Assembly: GCA_900323505.1 (NCBI GenBank)
Contig: OOIN01000008.1
Location: 806,001 to 870,000, forward strand
Length of the DNA stretch: 64,000 nt
Direction: 5' to 3'
Source: Ustilago trichophora
Lineage: Eukaryota; Basidiomycota; Ustilaginomycetes; Ustilaginales; Ustilaginaceae
Positions 1-10,932 of the stretch are shown one piece after another. The notes under the pieces were generated by a model that saw only the letters and a program-made list of their open reading frames with translations, was not told where the DNA came from and made no database searches. Position 1 is the stretch's first letter. The number at the start of each line of letters is the position of its first letter. The translations under genes were made by a program, and so were the position numbers.

Positions 1-2370
1 CGCGCCACCGAGATCTACGACAACGTCTGGCTTGGTTGCACAGCCGATGCGCCTGGCGTCGTCAAGAAGTCGGCCTGGGGAGACGACAGCGAGCCCATCA
101 CTCCAGATGAGCAGGCCAATCCTCACTGCTTTTCGGTCTGCATCAATTGCGAAGAGGACCGTTCCCTGGCATCGAGCGCTTGCACTCCCGAAGTCCTGCG
201 CAACGCTGCTCAGTACCTCGACTCCATTGATGCTTCCATGCGCGTAGATGACGACACCGATAAGCTCCTTGGCAGTCTCCACCGCGACCAACTCTTGCGT
301 CTCAACGGCAGCCGGCTCCACGATTCAGTCTACGGTGGCTTTCGCAATCCTGACTCGCGCGACGGATCCATTGTTCTTGGCCCTCATGGCTGGACTCCTA
401 AGCCGCAAGCGATTCCTGTGCGAACCGATGCTTCCGCCTCTCACTTTGTGCACTCCAGTACCAGAAGCGCGAGACTGGGCGTCGACGGACATTGCAGCGA
501 TCTGAGTGGCCGTGGCCTTCTTCGCCTTGATGCCAGCAGTGTCGTGCATCTCGACTATCAAAGCGGAAGCGGAGGGGCACCCCGCACGCATGGCTGGCAT
601 GACAAGATGGCGAGGAAAATCATCGACGTGTGCGCCTGGATCCAACAGCAAGCATCTCCTCCCACCCCTCGCATTTCGGAACGCGAGGCGCCCGCGTTCA
701 ACACCATCTCGTCCACTCTGAGGACCTTCCGTGATGGAGCCAGATCGCCGACTCGCTCTTTCTCGCCTAGCCAAGTGCGCGAGCGAACATCGAACGCTCG
801 AGCAGAAAGCCCTTCCGCTCGCCGACCCAGGCGTGTGTTGCTCCACTGTCCGGACGGATACACCGAGAGTTCGGTGCTAGCGCTTTCGTACCTGATGTAC
901 GCACGCGAGCTGAGTCTCGCCGAGGCCTACCTCGACCTCCAACTGCGAGCCAACCGTTCCTTCTTTGTGTACCCGGCTGACGTTGCATTGCTGGAGGTGG
1001 TGGATCGATACCTGCAGGCAGCCCGCGCAGCGCGTTCCCAAGCGAAACAAGAGGCGATGGAGTCGACTGTCGACGCACGCAAAACCCGTCACGCCGTTTC
1101 CAAGTCGTTCAGCGGCTCGTTGACTGCGGACGGACGCCTTACGGAGGTCCGTCGGATGTCGTTGTCGGCCACCGCAGGCCAGAGCATGTACGGCACGGAC
1201 AACAACAAGCGCTCTACGCTGGCAGCTCTTTCGCCTGCGGAAATGGCCAGCGGCATTTGCCGCACTTCGACCCCAACGCCCAAGAAGTGTCGAGCCAATT
1301 CGCCATCGGTCGAGGTGCTGGAGGTCGAAAAGCACGTTTGGTTCAACAAGTCTCGCTTTGACGGCTCTTTCCCCTCTCGCATCCTGCCTTTCCTCTACCT
1401 GGGCAATCTCGACCATGCGTCGAATGTCGACATGCTTCGCGTCCTTGGCATCACCCATCTCGTCTCGGTAGGCGAGACGGCACTGCAGCCGCCTGACCAC
1501 ATCTCGGCCAAGGTCAACCCTCCACGCAAGGACAAGGATCACGGCCGGAGTCGGTATCAGCGAGCCTCTGCCAAAGCAGCGTTGGCTGAAGATCCTTCGA
1601 CAGTGCCTTCTTGCACATACCAGTCGCAAGGTGTCACTGTGCTCAACGTGCGCAATGTCTCGGACGATGGCATCGACTCGCTCAGGGGCACGATGCGTGA
1701 AGCGGTGCAGTTCATTGAAGCTGCGCGACTGTCTGGTGGCAAAGTGCTGGTGCACTGCCGCGTGGGTGTCAGCCGCAGCACGACGATTGTGCTAGCCTAT
1801 GTCATGGCTCACCTGGATCTGGGTCTGGTGGAGAGCTACCTGCTTGTTCGCAGCCGTAGGCTCAATATCGTGATTCAGCCGCACTTGCTCTTCCTGTGGG
1901 AGCTGCGTGGTTGGGAGACATTCCTGTACAAAGCCAAGCAGGCGCAAATCAACCTGCTGCGCGGCGACCACGGTTCTCCTGGCCTGGTACGTAGCGAACT
2001 TCCTCGTGAGGCTTCGCGTGCGCTCTCTGCGCTCTCGATCCGCAGTTCTACTGCTCGCAGCGACGAAGGATCTGGCTCGTACAAGTCTGCCTGGTCGTCT
2101 CCTTCCGGCTCGCCTATGGCTACGAGCACGATCCAGGTGTCCAACGCCGAGGCAGCGGCTTCGTCGTCGGATGGATGGAGCGAAGAGCACCTGCTGGGTG
2201 TTGAGATTGGTGCTGGTGCCGGCAGCATTCACGGCTTTGACATGGCTCAATCTGCTACGATGCCTTTCGGATCTGGCAGTCCGACTGGCTTGCCCTACAG
2301 CGCCTCACGCTTGACGTGGGGCCACCTCGCCCGCGAGATTGCCGAGCTCAACTCGCGATACTTTGTCTAG
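1..2370 (+). CDS. PPS1: Pps1-like dual-specificity protein phosphatase (5' end outside window)
   Basis: The frame is open from base 1 to the TAG at 2368-2370, so the N terminus lies upstream of the window and 789 residues are visible. Residues below are counted from base 1. The C-terminal half carries an intact dual-specificity/tyrosine phosphatase signature HCRVGVSRS (bases 1753-1779, catalytic Cys at residue 586). An earlier, diverged copy, HCPDGYTESS (Cys at residue 283), has Glu where the CX5R loop needs Arg, so it is probably inactive. This pairing of a dead and a live DSP domain is what I know of yeast Pps1, which acts in cell-cycle/S-phase control. The visible start (RATEIYDNVWLGCT) also resembles the upstream part of that family. 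A Ser-rich tail follows the catalytic domain. No intron is apparent. The assignment is strong for phosphatase and good for Pps1. Confidence 0.88.
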   Translation, partial: RATEIYDNVWLGCTADAPGVVKKSAWGDDSEPITPDEQANPHCFSVCINCEEDRSLASSACTPEVLRNAAQYLDSIDASMRVDDDTDKLLGSLHRDQLLRLNGSRLHDSVYGGFRNPDSRDGSIVLGPHGWTPKPQAIPVRTDASASHFVHSSTRSARLGVDGHCSDLSGRGLLRLDASSVVHLDYQSGSGGAPRTHGWHDKMARKIIDVCAWIQQQASPPTPRISEREAPAFNTISSTLRTFRDGARSPTRSFSPSQVRERTSNARAESPSARRPRRVLLHCPDGYTESSVLALSYLMYARELSLAEAYLDLQLRANRSFFVYPADVALLEVVDRYLQAARAARSQAKQEAMESTVDARKTRHAVSKSFSGSLTADGRLTEVRRMSLSATAGQSMYGTDNNKRSTLAALSPAEMASGICRTSTPTPKKCRANSPSVEVLEVEKHVWFNKSRFDGSFPSRILPFLYLGNLDHASNVDMLRVLGITHLVSVGETALQPPDHISAKVNPPRKDKDHGRSRYQRASAKAALAEDPSTVPSCTYQSQGVTVLNVRNVSDDGIDSLRGTMREAVQFIEAARLSGGKVLVHCRVGVSRSTTIVLAYVMAHLDLGLVESYLLVRSRRLNIVIQPHLLFLWELRGWETFLYKAKQAQINLLRGDHGSPGLVRSELPREASRALSALSIRSSTARSDEGSGSYKSAWSSPSGSPMATSTIQVSNAEAAASSSDGWSEEHLLGVEIGAGAGSIHGFDMAQSATMPFGSGSPTGLPYSASRLTWGHLAREIAELNSRYFV

Positions 2371-3723
2371 ACGTTCTCGATGAGCGCAGACATTTCTTTC
2401 TTCGTATGGACTCTTCTTCGTTGGCCTCGACGCTTTTATGCCTTTACGCTTCTCTTTCTCTTGTTATCGATCCCCGTCACGAACTCGACATCTCTCCAAG
2501 GAGTGCTTGTCACGGATGCGCCCGTTGAGGCTGGTCCCCATTTCTTTGTTCAGTCGCCTCACAATTCTCTTCTGCTACGGGTGCGATGGCTCCTGCATCG
2601 CTTTCTGTTCTTGTTCCATCCACGCAATCATCGTCCTCTGTTCCGCTTTGTTGACCCCCTCGCAACCTTGTCAGTTTCCCGCACACTTCGCACTTTTTTT
2701 TTCACCTCCAGTTTTCACCTCCAGTTTCGTTTGTCACCCTTGTCAGTGTCTCGTTCGCAATCCCACAGTGTGTTTGGTCCATCTCGCTTGAATCTGTGTC
2801 GGTCTGCCTATTGGGTCAGGTAATTGAAGCGTGAGGCTATCCGAACCGTTCAAGCTCGGCTGCGGTCGGCAAAATAATTCACCGTTACACAAGGATGATT
2901 TGCGATAAGAGCATGGCATCGTTTACAGTTCGCAGAAGATGGATCGACGCCTGCAAGGAGGAACATCAGGAACTCCTGCTCAGAGGAAGAATACAAGAGA
3001 GAGAAGGCAATCACCGAACCCCCTGACCGACACGACGCACACGCACCCACACGACCCAAAGAGGGCCGGCACTTTGCCCAGCACTGCGCTACTGTACGGT
3101 CAATTTTAATTTTTAATTTTGATTCTTTTCCTCTGCAGTATGGGCCCGCAAAGCGTCCCGAATGGCTTTCAGATTCAGAGGCCCTTTTTTTAGCCACTGT
3201 GACAGTGTCGGACGCGCGGCATGCATGCATGTGTGTTACATTTGGGTGGGGTCCGTGAACTTCCTTAGAGCTCACGCCCAACTGCCCGAAAAAAAGAAAA
3301 AAAAAGGCTGGAACAACACCAAAAGTCCCAAAAGCCTGCCGCAGGCGCTTATGGCACAGGTTTCATCTGCGCCCACATCACCTAAGACGTGGCCTCCCCT
3401 TTCTCTTTGTTGGCCCCTTCCACAATCAGCTCAAAGGGCTGCTTCCTGATCTTCACCACACATACACGATTCGATACATACAGACTGTTCGCCAGAGTCA
3501 CCGACGCAGGTGGTCGCACGGGCATAAAGCACCTTTCTGCTCAAGACGCCATTGCTTGTTACAGCCCTATCGCGTCCTTGGACACGCTTCAATCTCACTG
3601 GTGCGACGATAGAGAACGCAAGCACAGTGGCTTCCTAGGCCACGCGCACGAACATATCGCTACTCAGCACGCACACAACAACTTGCCTAGCATCCCAGCG
3701 CATCTGCGCAACCCCTTCGAAAC
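2371..3723. other. Intergenic region between PPS1-like and coiled-coil genes
   Basis: I find no supportable gene in these 1.35 kb; the open frames lack ATG starts or any recognisable composition. The first 450 bp are rich in T and C, with a direct repeat of CACCTCCAGTTTT near 2704-2726, and probably hold the phosphatase 3' UTR. The second half should contain the promoter and 5' leader of the gene starting at 3724. Confidence 0.5.
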
Positions 3724-5982
3724 ATGTCGGAACGAGACGAGGTCGCCTCGGTGTCAGCTTCGCAAAAGTCTTCCCACACTCCATCGGTAAAAGATGACAT
3801 TGTCAAAGATGGCCTGACACCCGAACATCTCGAGTCGCTCTACACCGACCTGCCCTCAGATGCCACTGCTCTCAAAGCCATCGTGGGCACTATGCGACTC
3901 GAGCTCTCCAAAAAAGACCAGTCGATCACCAAGCTAAAGGAGGAGATGGACGAAGTCAAAGCCTCTCACTCTGTCGTGCTGCAGCGCTCGGCCGAGTGGC
4001 AGGACGAACTCGAGACGCTCCGACTGCGCGTGCCACAGCTCGAGGACGAGCTGCGCTCAGAGAAGCAGGCCAGAGAGGCAGAATCAGATCGCGTCAAGGA
4101 TCTTCGAATCCGTGCAGAGGAGAGTAGGAGGGCCATCATGCGGCTCCAGGGAGAACAGTCGGATGCGAGGGCAAAGGCCAAAGTGGATAACCGAAGGAGC
4201 TGGATTCCAGCAGCCACCAACCCGCCTCCTGTCAGGGATGAGCAGGAGGAGGCCGAGTTGAAGAAATCCAAGCGTGCCAGTCTGGCATTCGGGCCGAATG
4301 CGCTCAATCTCAACCTAGCTGCCAGACCAAGTACCAGTCAGGGCTATGGCCATCGTCGTACGGCTAGTGGTGGCAGGAGTGTCTCTGGTGCATCCGGCGC
4401 ATCCAAGGCTGATATCGAGGAATCCGAAGAGCCCCTCAGTCCTACTTTTGCAAACGGCCTTCGTGGCCTGCGCCTGTCGGGAACGGCAGGGACCAATGGC
4501 ACTGGATCCTCGTTACTCATCCCCGGCTCGGCAGCAGGCGACGACAATGGTTCGGCGCCCAACTCACGCAGAAGCTCGTTCCGCAGCGACGCCGGCAAGT
4601 CGCCAAGGCTGGGTCTCAATGATTTGCCAGTGCCAGACTCGGCGGATATTACATCCTCGCTCGGTGCTCGTCTGTCCGTACCTCCAACAGGCCCGGGCGG
4701 GCAGCGCAGCCTTCTGAGCTCCCCCGCGCTCTCTCAAGGCGCCGCCAGCTCCGCCGGTGTCGGCTCCCCCATCATCGAAGACAACGAGGATGAAGACCAC
4801 AAATCCAGTCTCGTCGCCAAAGCTTTGCCCAACCTTCCCTCACGCGAATCCTCCATGCACTTCCAAGCGCACGATCGCGAACTCCGTGCCAAGGAGGTCG
4901 AGATCGAGCGTCTGACCCGCGAGATGACCGAGATGCGGCTTTCCATGGAGGAAGCTCTTGAAGCGCGCAAGGCCAGCGAAGCGTGCTTGAAAGCGCTACG
5001 GGATTTCATTGCGCACCATGATGCAGAGGCGGACGCGAGCGGGCAGATGGGTGATGATGCGGATCGTATCGTGCAACGGGCTAGCTTTGGTGCGGGCTTG
5101 TTGAAGGGTGTCAAGTTGCCCCCGCTGCCAACGGATGATATTGATGAGGATGAAGAGAAAGCGCATGTCAGTCCGCAAAAGACGAGTGGTAGCGGAGGTG
5201 GCGGGTGGAGTATGAAGTTGCCTACGCTGATGAGGAAGGCGACGTCAAGCAACGGGCCGACGCCGTCGGATGAGGCCAAACCCACAGTGGTTTCAGAGGC
5301 CGAGACAGGAAATGGATCTGCGACTGCATCGCCGCGCAACTCGGCCGGTGCATCTGCCACAGCGCCTGCATCAGCAGCGCCTGCAAAGTCGATCGCATCG
5401 GGCTTTGCGGGCCTGGGAAACCTGCTCGGTGGTCGGACAGGAACAACACCCAATGAGCCCGCAGCGGCACCTGCCCTCGTGACTTCGCCACAACCAGAAT
5501 CTGCCAGCTCTCCCCAACCGGACGAAACTGGAAGCGGATTCAAATCCTTCGGTGGATGGTTCAAGCGCTCTTCAGTCCTCACCAATAGTCCCTCTGCCGA
5601 ACAGCAACAGCCAACCTCGACGATCACCGTGGAAGAAACGGTCCTCTCCCCACCATTCCGCTCCCTCGACCACGACCAGCTCTCCATCTCTCGGCAGAGC
5701 GTCATCTCCCCGCTCTCTGAAACCCAGGCCAAACAACTCGCCAACGGTAGCAATATGCCAAGCTCGGCCTCGAGAGACTCTTTCAGATCCACATCCGGAT
5801 CCAATAGCAATATGGGCAGCAACAACGCCCTAGCAATGGCTGCTAGGCTCGGTGATGAGGAGGAAGCCAAAAAAGTAGCCGAATCCATGCGTCAGCCTGA
5901 ACTAGGTCACAGGGCGCAAAGGGCAGCGGAGAAGACAGAGAGTGTAGAGCTGTTGACTGACGTGCTGCCTTCATTTGATTAG
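3724..5982 (+). CDS. Coiled-coil protein of unknown function, Ser-rich
   Basis: This is a 752-residue single-exon protein whose ATG lies in good context (AACATGTCG). I do not recognise the family. Visible are an N-terminal heptad-rich coiled coil (about residues 50-150, Glu/Lys/Leu-rich), a long Ser/Gly/Ala-rich disordered middle, and a second coiled coil at about residues 380-435 that ends in ACLKALRDFIAHHD. Disordered segments follow, with two aromatic/basic patches (GFKSFGGWFKRSS, WSMKLPTLMRKA) that could bind membranes or partners. No signal peptide or membrane span is seen. It converges on the SET-domain gene with 193 bp between stops. The architecture would fit a vesicle-tethering, polarity or cytoskeletal scaffold, but that is only inference. 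Confidence 0.8.
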   Translation: MSERDEVASVSASQKSSHTPSVKDDIVKDGLTPEHLESLYTDLPSDATALKAIVGTMRLELSKKDQSITKLKEEMDEVKASHSVVLQRSAEWQDELETLRLRVPQLEDELRSEKQAREAESDRVKDLRIRAEESRRAIMRLQGEQSDARAKAKVDNRRSWIPAATNPPPVRDEQEEAELKKSKRASLAFGPNALNLNLAARPSTSQGYGHRRTASGGRSVSGASGASKADIEESEEPLSPTFANGLRGLRLSGTAGTNGTGSSLLIPGSAAGDDNGSAPNSRRSSFRSDAGKSPRLGLNDLPVPDSADITSSLGARLSVPPTGPGGQRSLLSSPALSQGAASSAGVGSPIIEDNEDEDHKSSLVAKALPNLPSRESSMHFQAHDRELRAKEVEIERLTREMTEMRLSMEEALEARKASEACLKALRDFIAHHDAEADASGQMGDDADRIVQRASFGAGLLKGVKLPPLPTDDIDEDEEKAHVSPQKTSGSGGGGWSMKLPTLMRKATSSNGPTPSDEAKPTVVSEAETGNGSATASPRNSAGASATAPASAAPAKSIASGFAGLGNLLGGRTGTTPNEPAAAPALVTSPQPESASSPQPDETGSGFKSFGGWFKRSSVLTNSPSAEQQQPTSTITVEETVLSPPFRSLDHDQLSISRQSVISPLSETQAKQLANGSNMPSSASRDSFRSTSGSNSNMGSNNALAMAARLGDEEEAKKVAESMRQPELGHRAQRAAEKTESVELLTDVLPSFD

Positions 5983-6175
5983 TGAGTTCTCGGAGGGTGA
6001 CAATGTATTACTAGTGTAAGCGTTCAAGGTCGATTGGGTTTTAATGATGCGAATCGGTTGCGATGACGCTGTTCTTTCTTGTCTGTGCTATGTATGTGTT
6101 CGTGGGCAAAGTCGCATCCTTTTGCTTATTTTGCCGAATCTAACTCATGAAAGAACTGAACAAAGTATCATTTTG

Positions 6176-7726
6176 TCACTGGGCATCTTGATCGTCTTCC
6201 AGGGCATCCAGGGCATCCAGGGCATCCGCGACCCTTCCTAGCTCTGCGCGGGTCCAATCGACCGCATGATTGAGTAGGTGCAATTGGCCCCTTCTGTATT
6301 GCATCACGTTGTTCCATACCGAAGAGCGAAAAGACGAGGTGTTTCCAATATCTGCTGCAAGGGCGTTGCGATGCCAGCCGTCAGCCGTCTGTGCTGCCTC
6401 ATCGACAGAGGTGAGATCGGTATGTAGGGCTTCGATCTGCTTCTGACTGGTGCGAAAGGCTTTTCGTTTAGACAGCAGAAGTGACTCTAGCGTTTCGAGG
6501 ACGGACGCATAGAGATAGAGTTGGTCTTCGAGGGTGGTGGGTGGTTCATCGCCTTCTAGCACTCTCCGTTCGAGCTCGGAGAGGAGTGAGGGACAGGGGC
6601 ACTTGTCTTTGACAAAGCCGTCAGCCGTGTCTTGTTCTGATTTGAGTTGTATTTCGCTGGTAGATTCGGATGGGACGATCCAGTAATGAGTTTTGGCTTC
6701 TGTCTGGTCTGTGCCGTTGCCTTCAGTGCCGAGTTTGAGCGCAAGCGTGTCTTCCGTCACCGTATCCAGCGTGAAGCCGTACCCTGAGAGGAACTCCTCA
6801 TTGGATTTGCCTCCGTAGTTGTTGTACACCTGACACGGCGCGGAGGGTGAATCGTAGTTGAGAGTCATACAGACCATGTCCCCCATCTCGGGGGTCGCTG
6901 GGGAGTATGACCATGTGACAGGATGCGCTCGGGCGTGATTGAAGGTATCATACGCTGGAATAAGGATGGGTGCTGATGTGGCTGTGCCAGAAGAGGAGCA
7001 GGCGTCTCGGTGGTCGGATAAGCCGATCAGGCGAGGTGGGAAGGAGCGCGAGGTGAAGGCTGATTCTGCCCATCGCCAGAGCTCGAGTCCCTTGTGATAT
7101 GTTTGTGACATGAGCGGGTCATGCTCGGGCTGTTCAAGCGTTATTGGTTTCAACGCTTTGCACAGGTACGCGACGAACGTATGTGGTGCCGAAGCCTGTT
7201 GAAGCTGACGAGCGATGAGCAAACTGGCTCGCTCATAGTCGACGATCGTTTCGCGTAGCCGCCGTTCTGTCGATCCTACAAGGGGTGTGTTGGCTAGCAG
7301 TGACAGCTCTACAGGTGAGAAGTGCAACGGTGTTTCTATGATCTTTGGGATATGCGACACGTAGGGCAAATGTACGAACACCCTCTCTACCTCTTCAGCG
7401 TCCTCCGATGCGAGTGTCAGATACTCTTCAGCAAGCCTGCTCAGCACGAGGTAGAGCAAGATCCAGTCTGGTGCAGGCAGCGAAGATGGCTCCAATACTG
7501 CTTCCGTCCCGCCTACATTTCGCAAGATCAACTGGACCTGTTCGAGCGCGGAAGTCGAGGTAATACAAAGCTCTTTGGGCACGCGAATGACAGTCGTGTC
7601 TCTAGGAAGCGGCTGGGCGGTGTAAAACGAGAGTCCGGTCACAGGGTCCTGTTCCAAGTAGAGGTCCGGGTGAATCTTAACGCCCACTGAGGTGAACCAT
7701 TGGAGTAATGGATGCTTTGGGCTCAT
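6176..7726 (-). CDS. SET-domain protein lysine methyltransferase (SETD6/Rubisco-LSMT-like)
   Basis: A single-exon 516-residue protein starts at an ATG on the minus strand (7726). It opens like the LSMT/SETD3/SETD6 class (HPLLQWFTSVGVKIHPDL), and the split SET core is recognisable. The Asn-His motif lies in AYDTFNHARAHPVTWSY, and the catalytic-site Tyr segment is YNNYGGKSNEEFLSGYGF. The helical C-terminal substrate-binding domain follows. Members of this family mono- or dimethylate lysines of non-histone proteins such as ribosomal proteins and elongation factors, using S-adenosylmethionine. Which substrate applies here cannot be read from the sequence. The extreme C terminus carries an Ala-Leu-Asp repeat from a 9-bp tandem repeat. 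It is divergent from TDP1 across 256 bp. Confidence 0.88.
   Translation of the reverse strand: MSPKHPLLQWFTSVGVKIHPDLYLEQDPVTGLSFYTAQPLPRDTTVIRVPKELCITSTSALEQVQLILRNVGGTEAVLEPSSLPAPDWILLYLVLSRLAEEYLTLASEDAEEVERVFVHLPYVSHIPKIIETPLHFSPVELSLLANTPLVGSTERRLRETIVDYERASLLIARQLQQASAPHTFVAYLCKALKPITLEQPEHDPLMSQTYHKGLELWRWAESAFTSRSFPPRLIGLSDHRDACSSSGTATSAPILIPAYDTFNHARAHPVTWSYSPATPEMGDMVCMTLNYDSPSAPCQVYNNYGGKSNEEFLSGYGFTLDTVTEDTLALKLGTEGNGTDQTEAKTHYWIVPSESTSEIQLKSEQDTADGFVKDKCPCPSLLSELERRVLEGDEPPTTLEDQLYLYASVLETLESLLLSKRKAFRTSQKQIEALHTDLTSVDEAAQTADGWHRNALAADIGNTSSFRSSVWNNVMQYRRGQLHLLNHAVDWTRAELGRVADALDALDALEDDQDAQ
6201..6227 (+). repeat. 9-bp tandem repeat, three perfect copies
   Basis: Three perfect copies of AGGGCATCC lie in the 3' end of the SET-domain gene. 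Read on the minus strand they encode repeated Asp-Ala-Leu near the C terminus. The copy number could vary between strains. Confidence 0.9.
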
Positions 7727-7982
7727 GTTGCGCGGCCTGTATGATGTAAGGACAGAGGAAGTGGTGTGGTGCTCGAGTTGAGGAAGGCGAGGAGAAAAGA
7801 AGAAAAAGGGTGTGTTGGTCGGCGAATTTTCCGGCTAACGGAGCAAGGGTGGAGGCATTTTTAGTCTGGACTGAGCACCTGTCAGAATCACAATCCCGCT
7901 AGGACCCTTTGTATGCACTTCCACTTCCCACACTTGTCTTTTGCACCTCCGTCCAACACATTTCTGCCCTTCAAACAGCGCA

Positions 7983-10330
7983 ATGGCTGGCAGGCAGCCC
8001 ATAGTCATATCTGACTCCGACTCCGATACGCTGAGCGAGTCGGAGAGACCGGCTCAGCAGCAAGCAAAGGCTTCGGTCAGCAAGAAGCTGCCTCCAAACA
8101 GTGCAAGGACCACAGCAAAGGACACGGTAGCAGCACAGACCGAAACAACTTCAAATGGACAGCAAAACGCTACGCAGACATCTGCTGCAAGTCTCGTCAC
8201 TGGTGGACTGCTCGGACTGATACCAGATCGGAGGCAGCTCGAGCTGGAGCGAAAGGAGCGCGCTCGAAAGCGAAGGAGGGAGCAGAACCTGCCCAGCTCC
8301 AGTGACGAGGACGAGACGCAGATCGAGCCCAAGCGAGCCAAGGTAGAAAGAAACTCGTCAAGCAGTGCTCAGGTCTACCTGTCTGAATCATCACCGAAGC
8401 CGGCGATCCAGCCAAGTGCAGGGCCATCCACTCGACCTGATCCTAGTTCAAAGTCAAATGTCAGCACTTCATCAAAGCCAGCCTTTGCACGTGCCACAGA
8501 CCCCATCGAATCATCAAGCCGATTCTGGTTCGGAACCATCAAGCATGGCTTCAATCGCTATGCCGACAAGTCCTCGGCTGGCGTCACGATCCCACAGATG
8601 CTACTCCCAGCAACCGCCTCCAGTCGCAACGGCCTCCAACTCGCTGTCCTTGCGACGTATGATCTACGCATGGACTGGCTATATTCACAATTCCCACGCG
8701 GCTTGCCCGTCACACTTGTCCTGCCGCCACCAAAAGAAGATTACAGGACAGATCCAGCAGTCGCCAGACCAGGATTGCATTCGAGCGAGATCTTTGGCGG
8801 CGAGTTCTCGCGTAGCCCTGGCTGGCAGATTTGTGTGCCCAGCAAACCCAAGGGAGGATGGTTGACCCAGCACATGAAATTTTTCATCCTCGTTCATCAA
8901 GACTTTGTCCGTGTCGCGATTCTCTCGGGCAACCTGAACGGCATTGACTGGGAGAGGATCGAGAATACGGCATACATCCAGGATTTTCCGCTTTTGTCCG
9001 AGGCATCAAGCATCGCAGGACCAAGCAGAGGTCAAAGCGGTGTCAATGACTTCAAGTCACAGCTCTTGCGCGTCTTACGCTCGCTGAGCATGCCGAACTC
9101 GCATTCGATATACGCGGCCCTGGACAGATACGACTTTTCGCGGGCGACCCGAGCTCGGATCGTTGCGAGCTGGCCCGAAGCATCGAGCCTGGCCGAGTGG
9201 GACCGGATCGAGACGCAGGGATTGGGCCGCTTAGGTAAGGTCGTTCGTGATTTTGGCATCCGTCCTGCAAGTCAAGGTCCCATCGAGATCGAATGTCAAG
9301 GCTCGTCATTGGCCAACCATGACATCAAGTGGATCGAGCACTTTCATCTGCTAGCCTCTGGCATCAATCCACGTGAGCTGCTGCCTTTGAAGGGCAAACC
9401 CAATGATCCGCATCCCGAGTATTTGAGAGCCGTTGGGCGAAGGTCAGGCTCGCTACCCCCTGTCAAGATCTGCTTCCCGAATCAACGATATGTGGAAGAG
9501 AGGACGATCGAGGGACCGATGGGAGCACTGAGCTTCTTTGGCAAAGCGGAAACGTTTGGGGCTTCCCCGTGGGTACCCATCATTAGATCTTCAGAGTTTT
9601 GCACATCTCTATCGAACCACATTGACATGACTGACAATACTCGCATTCGACCTCTTTTTCATTGAACAGGATCAAGAAGCTCTACTACAGCCCTCAAAGC
9701 AGAAGAGGCGATGTCATGATCCATGCCAAGTCTATTCTCGCAGTGTCAGTGGAGGGCGCAGCGACTGTGGACAAGGCGTTTCGCGACGCATCCGATGAAT
9801 ACATGGGAGGATCGAAAACGTCCGCTCTGCCAAGGGAAAGCAGCTGGGCACCGAAAGAAGGCGAAAAGCCGATCGGTTGGACCTACTTAGGAAGCTCCAA
9901 CTTTACCCGTGCTGCGCACGGCAACGTCAGTGGAAGCGCCGCAAAGCCCACAATGAGTAGTCTCAACTGGGAGCTGTAAGTATCTCGTGCTCCGAGCTTA
10001 TTAACCGGGTATGAAGATGGCGTCGACAGAGACTAATACGGATTTCGCCTTCGTTCATGTTCGATGCGTGGTGATCTGGCCTGGCTCACAGCGGGGTCGT
10101 GCTGCCGATCTACGCTTCAGAGGTTGAGCAGTTTGGCGTTGAAGCAGAGTCGTTGAGGGCGGTCGTGTATCATCGACCGCTGCAGGCCTATGCCTCGACT
10201 GATACCCCCTGGGTGAGTAGAGTCTTTCCTCTGGCCGACCGAGGCAAAAAGGTGTCGCTGTTCAAGCACTAACATGTCCGACCTCTCTGCTCTTCAACAG
10301 GACAACGCATCTGCACGAGCTCTGATCTGA
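7983..10330 (+). CDS. TDP1: Tyrosyl-DNA phosphodiesterase 1
   Basis: I rebuild this as exons 7983-9568, 9670-9975, 10092-10212 and 10301-10330, giving 680 residues. The enzyme removes stalled topoisomerase I peptides from DNA 3' ends. Both HxK catalytic motifs of the phospholipase D superfamily fold are present: HMK at residues 297-299 followed by SGNLNGIDWERIEN, and HAK at residues 547-549 followed by YLGSSNFTRAAHGN. The third exon supplies the ELGVVLPIY stretch typical of TDP1. The N-terminal 180 residues are Ser-rich and disordered with acidic patches, as in other TDP1 proteins. The start is the first in-frame ATG (MAGRQPIVISDSDSD). Introns 2 and 3 have GTAAGT and GTGAGT donors and the last has a CTAAC branch site. 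The donor of intron 1 (CCCC|GTGGGT) is the least certain junction, chosen for frame. Confidence 0.9.
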
Positions 10331-10932
10331 AATCACGCTAATGCAACAAGTGTCCTGGCTCCTACCCCGTTGTCCAAGATCAGTGCGAATCACTTGGCTG
10401 TACACGCCATCTAGTGTCAATGCTGTGTGGTGGAGAGTCAAGCTGCAGAATGACGAACGACACCTGGACCGGAGCCTCTTGTTGAATCGGGCTTAAGCCC
10501 CGATTTGAAGAAATCAAATAGAAAAATTTTGAAGTCAAACACAAGTGAGATTGAGCTTGATTACGATTTTTGAAGCAGATGAATTCAGAAAGACTTGTGA
10601 GGCACACTTTTCCTCCATCTTCCATTTTTCCCCACTCGACATCATCAAGCTTTTCCTACGACTCGTTCTTCTCCAACATCACTCATCTCGCCGACCTATA
10701 TCGCTTCATAAACAAGTTTCTCGCTCGACCAAGACGCAATTATACCCGCTTCAGCTTCGTTCTAGGGTTCTTTTGCGGCAAAATCTGGTTTTTTTGTTAC
10801 GCTATATTCTAACTGGCACCGGGATCTCTCTTACGACATCGCTCAAGAATACTTAGCCCCATCTACCACGAGTCCTAGCTCCGCCACCCAACACCGTCAA
10901 ACGCATCACCCAATCGCACATACTCGCCCAGC
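10331..10932. other. Intergenic region between TDP1 and TMA46
   Basis: About 600 bp contain no supportable gene. They should hold the TDP1 3' UTR and the TMA46 promoter and leader. The last 230 bp are pyrimidine-rich, as often seen just upstream of fungal starts. Confidence 0.5.

Noticed and set aside
877..1755. A 292-codon minus-strand open frame in the phosphatase gene
   Set aside because: It overlaps the catalytic domain of the Pps1-like protein antisense and shows no recognisable feature.
2850..3281. Minus-strand 143-codon open frame between the phosphatase and coiled-coil genes
   Set aside because: It starts with TTG, has no ATG near its 5' end that leaves a plausible protein, and lies in leader/promoter sequence.
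4734..5888. A 384-codon minus-strand open frame inside the coiled-coil gene
   Set aside because: It is antisense to a complete plus-strand gene, has Ser/Leu-rich composition expected from reverse translation, and shows no motif.
7901..7915. Possible pheromone-response element (ACAAAGGGA-like) between the SET and TDP1 genes
   Set aside because: The match on the minus strand is ACAAAGGGT, one base off, single copy, and next to genes with no mating role.
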